The notes under the pieces are model-generated. The model ran no database searches and was not told the DNA's origin. It worked only from the letters and a program-made list of their open reading frames with translations. From Brachypodium distachyon (Eukaryota > Streptophyta > Magnoliopsida > Poales > Poaceae), in assembly GCF_000005505.3 (NCBI RefSeq), contig NC_016131.3:18559501-18623500 (forward strand): 64,000 bases of DNA, in the 5' to 3' direction. Shown here piece after piece: positions 58,542-64,000 of the stretch. The first letter of the stretch is position 1. Each line of letters opens with the position of its first letter. Both the position numbers and the translations under genes were made by a program.

Positions 58542-58549
58542 TTTATATA
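58542..58549 (-). promoter_or_regulatory. Putative TATA box of the CYSTM gene
   Basis: Minus strand reads TATATAAA within CTATATAAATTCC, about 115 bp before the ATG at 58427. Strong match to consensus and plausible distance. Confidence 0.6.
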
Positions 58550-59425
58550 GACGCCGAATTTGCTTCGTCAACCGCGTCGGGAACGTGGTGCGGGCCCGGG
58601 CCTGGACCAGTGGGTCCGTGTATCACGCGCCTCGGGCGTTCATGGGCTGGACGAGCCCGGCGCAGCCCGGCCTGGTTAGTACGATTTGCCTGGTTGCTGC
58701 CACCAGTACGCGTTCTGGGGAGAGAGGTGCATTTATGCAGCCTGCCTGATTTTTTTAGTTTGAGTATACCGGGTATACTACTTGGTATACTTGCCAATGC
58801 TGGTCCAGGAAGATGCAGTTTTCTTTAGTATGGAGAAATTATTTTCGCAGACAAGATACCAGAAAAGAAAGCGCCCGCCTCGGTTGGCCATGTTGCCAAT
58901 TTTATGTTGCTTCGGCGCGTCTTCTTTGATCGTTGCTTTCCTTTCCTTCCAACCGACGTTCGTTTTCCATTAAATCCTACGCGTTGACGGGCGCCGCCAA
59001 ACACGTCCTCAGCTTTCCTTCGAGGACCGGGCTTCTGCGCCCCAAGTACGTTTTTTTTTTCGGGCAGCGCCCACCAGAAGTTCAGAACACGGTCAAGGCC
59101 GGACTCGCTGCATGGGAAGAGAAGCCATATGCAACGGCGAAACGATCTGCATCTCCAGACGGAACGAAGCACCTTGTCATGCAGCACGCGCATGCCAGCA
59201 GTCACGATTTGGACCTCGACTTCGATCCAATGCCACCCGATACTTGGATGCTTCTGAATAACTCACGTACAGTTCGAACTGCTAGGCATACAAAGATCGA
59301 AACAGTTCGAACTACTACTGAGCATACAAAGATCATGGTCATCTGCAGAGTCAGGCCCAGAGGTTTCCAATAAATACTTGCCCTGCATGACAGCATGAGT
59401 TCGAACTCCTGCTCCAAGCTAGAAG
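58550..59425. other. Spacer between divergent CYSTM and LTP-like genes
   Basis: Shared upstream region. Holds a short tandem repeat at 59271-59335, where CAGTTCGAACT.CT and GCATACAAAGATC occur twice, the TTCGAA palindrome included. A pyrimidine run lies at 59049. No gene. Confidence 0.45.
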
Positions 59426-60275
59426 ATGGCACTCATCTTCATCCTTTTCTTTCTGGCCACGGCTGCCGCCGATTCTGAGCTACCTCCTCTCTGGAATTTT
59501 CCGCCTCTTCCCCCATTGCCCCCGCTCCCGAGCCTGCCTCCTCTTCCCGCATTGCCCCCGCTCCCACCGGGTACACCACCCAGCAACGGCCCACAGCCTT
59601 CCCCCTCGCCGCCGCCGGAGACATCAAGTTGCATGCTTCCGTTGCTAAGGGCAGCCCCGTGCCTTGACTTCCTCACAAACACCAGCGTGCCGGCACCTTC
59701 GAGTCGCTGCTGCGATCGCTTTAGATCACTCGTCGGCAATGCGAGCGAGAGCATCTGCATATGCCATCTCGTCCTCAGCGATCCTAACGTGACCAGCATT
59801 GTTGGTAATGTGGATCTTGGGCGGTTGGTGGCTCTTCAACTGAGGTGTAACGTTTTGGTACCACCGATGCTGATCTTCTCGTGCGTATGTGAGTCCAATT
59901 TTCTTCCTTCTTCTCCTCTTCTTCAGATAGAGTATTGTTTACAAGGCACTTTAAAGTTCATATGTGTTTTACCCTACATTGCATTTTGTAGCAAGACCAA
60001 TCCCGCCTCTCACGATGATTCCTTCTTCGGAGCCAGCTGGTAACACGCGTCCTTATTTCTATTCTTATTTATTTGTAGTTAAGTTGATAATTTGAACTTT
60101 ATTTCTAGCAGCCTCGATGAGCACCGAGTCATCCTATGAACATTTCGACCTGGGAACGATGAGCGCCAGTCATGAAAAGGTGCAGCAGCCAGAGCTTGTA
60201 TCCACCATCGAGCAGCCACCGCCATCACCACCACCACCGAAGCCGGCGGGAACCGGTGAGAACAAGGGCGTGTAG
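59426..60275 (+). CDS. Proline-rich non-specific lipid-transfer-like protein (8-Cys motif)
   Basis: Three exons, 59426-59888, 59992-60039 and 60112-60275, in frame to 224 residues. A signal peptide (MALIFILFFLATAAA) precedes a PLPP repeat region (residues 27-50). A complete eight-cysteine motif follows: Cys69, 79, 95-96, 111, 113, 141 and 153, spaced C-X9-C-X15-CC-X14-CXC-X27-C-X11-C. This is the LTP_2/xylogen-type lipid-binding fold, so the protein is probably secreted to the cell wall. The C-terminus after exon 1 is hydrophilic and Pro-rich (EQPPPSPPPPKPAG), without a hydrophobic GPI signal, unlike many LTPG proteins. The GTGAGT donor at 59889 is chosen because it alone keeps the downstream frame open. 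The exon 3 acceptor is a tandem NAGNAG. Confidence 0.83.
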
Positions 60276-60604
60276 CGTCACAGCGGCCGCCTGAAGTCGA
60301 GGCACGCTGGATATAGTAGTAGTAGTACTGTCTATGTAGCAGGCTGTGTCCCTTCGATCCAGTGAAGTATACCAGGCAACTACACAAGCAATAATATTGT
60401 CTAAAAGAATCAATATTATGTACTACTACTCCGTGATCAATAAAAATGCAAAGGAAACATCTTTCCAGGCAAACAATGGCAACCAATCTAGTTACTCCCT
60501 CCGATGTCCGATCCATCAAACGACCGGTGATCGATTTATAGAGGATGTGTTGGTGTTGAGATAATTAAGGAAATAATAAGCACCCAGCTGGTTTAATCGA
60601 GAAG
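60276..60604. other. 3' flank of LTP-like gene
   Basis: Includes the likely 3' UTR (TAGTAGTAGTAGTACTG near 60317). A fragment of a Stowaway terminus (ACTCCCTCCGATGTCCGATC) lies at about 60494. Nothing else recognised. Confidence 0.4.
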
Positions 60605-62830
60605 ATAAAACACGTTCTTTTTTCTCGAACGCGTCGAGCGGCGTGTCATTTTTATTAAGAAGAAGGCGCAAGAAGCGCAAGTACAAACGGCAACAAAAGA
60701 GCCCCAAGAGGACTCAAAACAAAAAGAAAGAAAAGAACAAGGAACAAAACTATACAGGGAGGCCATAGAGACTAAATCTGGGGGGCGGGCATGAAAAGGG
60801 AGGTGGTCAAGATGGCGCCCGCGGCCCGCCACAAGTCTGCCTCCACAAAGATCTCCTCGACAAGACGAGCCGCACACGGAGAGGCGCCCTCGAAGATGCA
60901 AGCGTTCCGCAGCTTCCAAACTCGCCAAAGAGAGAGGTTAAAAAGCGACCGCACAGCCTTCACCTTGACAGGGGACCGACAGGCCCCGACCAAAAGCCAA
61001 TCCATCAGGTCTTCGGAGGGAAGAGGGAGGCAAGGAGAGCACCAACCCTAGCCAGAACCTTGTGGAGCACAGACTTCGTGAAAGCACAGCCCAAAAGGAG
61101 ATGAGCCATGGTCTTAGGCGCCTGGTCGCACAAAGGACAAACGCGTTAAAGGGGATGCCACGACGTTCCAGGCGGTCTGCCGTCCAACAACGGTTGGCGC
61201 AAGCAAGCCAAACCCAAATCCGACACTTCAACGGTGTCCAACAACGCCAAATCTGAGCCCAAGGAGGGAAAGACGGGCGTTCCTCAAAGAAGTGCAAGAA
61301 CGCCGATCTGGCAGAATAGACCCCCGTGCACGACCACCTCCAGCGGAAAACATCAACCCTGTCCGGGACGAGAACCATGGCAACAAGGGTATCTGCAAGC
61401 TGAAAAAAATTCAACCATGCCTTGAGCATTGAGCGGGCCGGAAACGTCGTTGATCCAAGCGCTCCCTTCAAGGGCATCCGCGACCAACCGTGTACGGGTG
61501 GTCCTCTGACTAACTGCAGCGAAGACGACCGGGGCGATGGACTCCACAGACTTGCCATCAATCCAGTTGTCCGACCAAAAGAGGGTAGAGCGATCATTAC
61601 CCACAACCGAACAACAGGCCTCGCAAAAGAGGGCGAGCACATGAGAGCTAAAACGAATGCGAAAAGAGGCCTAGGGCTTGGCGACGTCGACTCGCTGCAA
61701 CCAGGGCCACCGAAGTTGGAGCGCGGAGCTCACAAGGTTGGCATCACGCACCCCAAGCCCCCCCAAGCGAGTGGGGAGTCAGACCTTAGCCCAGGCCACG
61801 GCACAGTGGCCCCGTTGCGCATCCGTCCGACCTTTCAAAAAAAGCACCGCCGCTTCTTGTTAATGGCATCAGGGGTGGATCTGGAGCCGGAGTGTCCTTG
61901 ATGCATCACTTCAATATGCAGCCATCCAAACTGAAAATGGCCTCCCTGATGCACTTTGCTCAGCCTAACCTGATGCCTTGGACTTATTAGACACATAATC
62001 ACTACTAATTTTTTTTTCCACGGTGATGCCTGTGCATCAGGACCTGCATATAGCTCCTTCCCTGAATGGCATCACCCACCCACTTGGGTGCATCGACGGC
62101 CAGAAGGGTATGAACCGGAATGGCCGAAAGGACCGACTTGATAAGCACCAGCCGTCCTCCCCTTGACAACATCCCCGCGTGTTGAGAAATAGCAATGCAT
62201 ACTTGAGAATATTCTGAAACACTCTGGATAATTGAAGAGTGTTGGGAATTAGTTATGCATATTTGAGAAGATTCTCGAATACTTTGGATTATTGGAGGAG
62301 AAGATATTTACAAGGAGTTTTCTAGTGAATATGAGAATGCTGGAATATTCTAGAAGGCTTGAGAGGTTGCTTGAAGAGAGTTGCTATTTACCATGAAAAA
62401 GTCTTAGGGTAACTTTCAAGAATAAGTGGAAATTCTCTAAAACTAAGTACATGTAGAGTATTCTAGAAAATTGTAGTAAGATGTACCACATGCTCTTGTG
62501 GAACTATAAATATGGGTGATCCCCTTCCCCATGAGTTGTACCACAATCACCACAAGTAGTGTATCACCACACCAAATAGAGAAGTGAGCTATCATGGTAG
62601 AGTTGTGTGTAGGGTAGCCACTAAAAAGTGTTGTACCAACATTGAAATAGTGAATAAAGTGTTGAGTTCACATAAGTTTGATATCCCAAGTAGTGTAGTG
62701 TGCAAAGATCCTCAAGAGTGGGTGTTAGGGTCGCCGTCCGTAAAATCTCTACACCGCGCGCCAACCCGCGAGCTTTCTGTTAGCATTTTCGTAGCGGGCG
62801 CACAGAATCGCAACCTCCTCACCAACCTCA
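60605..62830 (-). mobile_element. LINE (L1-type) fragment, 5' truncated, interrupted by a solo LTR
   Basis: Minus-strand reading shows the C-terminal half of a plant L1 reverse transcriptase. Near 62810-62760 it has NANRKLAGWRAG. It continues beyond the solo LTR with MLSRGGRLVLI, then AIPVHTLL and the GGLGVRDANL block. Around 61350-61130 is the RT-associated zinc-binding domain (YSARSAFLHFFEERPSF, LKCRIWVWLACANRCWTADR). The 3' tail at 60613-60680 is a typical LINE end. Several frameshifts are present. Endonuclease and the RT core (YADD-type motif) lie in the missing 5' part. Confidence 0.82.
62180..62753 (+). mobile_element. Solo LTR nested in the LINE
   Basis: 574 bp starting TGTTGAGAAATAGC and ending AATCTCTACA. 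It is flanked by the perfect duplication CCGCG (62175-62179 and 62754-62758). It has a TATA-like signal (ACTATAAATA near 62505) as in a retroviral-type promoter. No internal retrotransposon sequence is attached. With the LTR and one CCGCG removed, the LINE frame reads through (KLAGWRAGMLSRGG), which confirms the insertion. Probably from a Copia-type element; orientation inferred from the TATA. Confidence 0.85.
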
Positions 62831-63249
62831 TTCATTTAGCAATATATATTCTGGTGAAAATCCCTCTATGCTTGCAGCGACACTCCTCGCCGGTTCAAAT
62901 TTGGTTGATAGCAAAAATCAACATGTAGTCTACTCAAGTTCTGAAGAGTCGGTACTATGCTATCCCTGATACAGATTTGTGTGGGGGGGTTAACTGAGTT
63001 CTAGACGGATCGACCAAAGAGCATGTCGCCAAACAGGCAAACAGTTCGAACTGCTAAGCAGTTTCAGCAAATACAGGAAGCACAAAGAGTATGTTATCGA
63101 TCGTCTAATAAACTAGATGATATCCCACGCGTTGCTGCGGAACAACACAATGTATAATCAGATTTATAGCTTTGATTGTTGAGATGAGAATTCAATAGTC
63201 TATCTGCTATTTATCACCGTACACTACTCAGAAATAAAGCACATATACA
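62831..63249. other. Spacer, nothing firm
   Basis: Unrecognised AT-rich sequence. A copy of CAGTTCGAACTGCTA at about 63043 matches the repeat upstream of the LTP-like gene at 59272. Confidence 0.35.
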
Positions 63250-63745
63250 TATCGAGCCGTATTATGGGATGCAATATTTGCCTCACGCCTAACAAAGCAC
63301 AGGCCAAAAGCAATAAAACACACACTTATCTCTTCAATTTGCTTCACAATCAGGAGGATGGCAGCCATCCAAAATTTAATCGACACTTTGCAATCAGTCT
63401 CAAGGATGACTTTATTGTCAGTTCTGATCTATCGCGAGGAAAACACCACCGTCGTCGCCACGGCACATCCAGAGGCACCTGAACGCTCAGTGAGAGGTTA
63501 AAACACGCATCAAGGTTCACCTTCACCCAATCTGCCCGTGAAAGATGCCAGCCGGGAGGTTGTCTGGAAGTCATGAGAGGATTACAATCCTTGCCACAGG
63601 AGATTAGATCAGCAGCACTGTCTATGCCCATCTGCACACCTTGGCAATATTCAGACCGGTAGATCCATGCCTTCTATTATTTCGAGCAGTCCAGATTGAC
63701 CACATTGCACGTAAGATAGCACATGCATCTGAGGAAGAACGCAAC
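63250..63745 (-). pseudogene. Degraded RNase H-like (RVT_3) domain fragment
   Basis: On the minus strand, in shifting frames: ILRAMWSIWTARNNRRHG, SAADLISCGKDCN, then PPGWHLSRADWVKVNLDACF (the usual W-x-K-x-N-x-D start of plant RNase H-like domains). Further on are ETDCKVSIKFW and FVRREANIASHNTAR (the conserved VRREAN...A tail). This order is typical of the C-terminal RNase H domain of plant LINEs or of genes derived from them. Frameshifts and stops make it a remnant. It cannot belong to the adjacent LINE in normal order because it lies 5' of its RT. Confidence 0.65.
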
Positions 63746-64000
63746 GAACCACAGAGAATATCACCTGCCCAAGTTAGATCACTGGGTGCTTAAGCAGCGC
63801 CAGCGCGGAGTGTGGTTGAGGTTGTGGCCGAGTCGCAAAGTGGCCGAAAAATGGCTCCACTGCCCCCATGCACGGGAATTAATCGCGGCCATGCCCTGTG
63901 GACCTCGCCGCCGCAACCTCCACGGCCTGCACGCTGCGGCCCCTGCCCTCTGGACCTTCCAGTCGCATCCTCCCCGCGCCCTGCGTTGAGTAGGACGACG
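63746..64000. other. Right edge, nothing recognised
   Basis: G+C rises toward the edge. An open plus-strand frame (63723-63989) is Arg/Pro/His-rich with no family signature. Confidence 0.3.

Noticed and set aside
61062..61901. Plus-strand open frames antisense to the LINE
   Set aside because: Mirror frames of the minus-strand RT zinc-binding region, which has clear homology; the plus translations have none.
1..64000. CRISPR arrays, rRNA, tRNA genes or a multi-gene biosynthetic cluster
   Set aside because: No regularly spaced repeats, no rRNA or tRNA folds seen. The UGT and GDSL genes lie near each other but no scaffold-forming enzyme such as a P450 or terpene synthase is present.

Overview
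The window is nuclear DNA of a grass. The evidence is plant-type intron-rich genes, GC-rich first exons, many Stowaway-type MITEs with the CTCCCTCCG terminus, TTA-flanked Tourist/PIF-Harbinger elements, a tRNA-type SINE, and LINE and Copia remnants typical of pooid grasses. I infer a Triticeae-like (wheat/barley/Aegilops-type) gene island with about ten genes in 64 kb. I cannot assign species or chromosome from sequence alone.

Layout. 1-4061 (minus): the SUMO E1 subunit SAE2, running off the left edge. 4.8-6.8 kb: a Tourist MITE and a scrap of plastid psbC. 6775-8205 (minus): an intronless UDP-glycosyltransferase with an altered PSPG box. 8.9-10.15 kb: a Mutator-like inverted-repeat element. 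11125-14197 and 14964-16550 (plus): a tandem pair of secreted GDSL esterase/lipase genes with identical internal exon sizes. 19083-20999: a PIF/Harbinger element with a truncated transposase and TTA target duplication. 22251-26304 (plus): an AKAP17A-like RRM protein. 27160-27915 (minus): a ZCF37-like membrane protein. 29464-34683: a complete but coding-dead Copia retrotransposon with an ATAAT duplication. 34821-35121: a SINE with a 15-bp duplication. 35668-41616 (plus): the complex I subunit NDUFS4. 41.9-48.8 kb: a segmental tandem duplication carrying two minus-strand DUF7950-type genes, one intact and one frameshifted. 51.7-55.25 kb (plus): a decayed N-acetylglutamate synthase gene split by a retroelement-like insert. 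56992-58427 (minus): a small CYSTM stress protein. 59426-60275 (plus): a proline-rich lipid-transfer-like protein. 60.6-62.8 kb: a minus-strand LINE fragment into which an LTR element inserted and then recombined to a solo LTR. 63.25-63.75 kb: remnants of another RNase H-like domain.

The intact genes do not form one pathway. They are ordinary housekeeping or family genes (sumoylation, mitochondrial respiration, cell-wall or lipid esterases, glycosylation) separated by small transposons. I found no CRISPR array, operon or wholly new multi-gene system. The most informative material is structural: the NAGS pseudogene, the duplicated DUF7950 block with one broken copy, the glycosyltransferase with Arg in place of the PSPG Trp, and several transposon insertions whose boundaries are set by exact target duplications.
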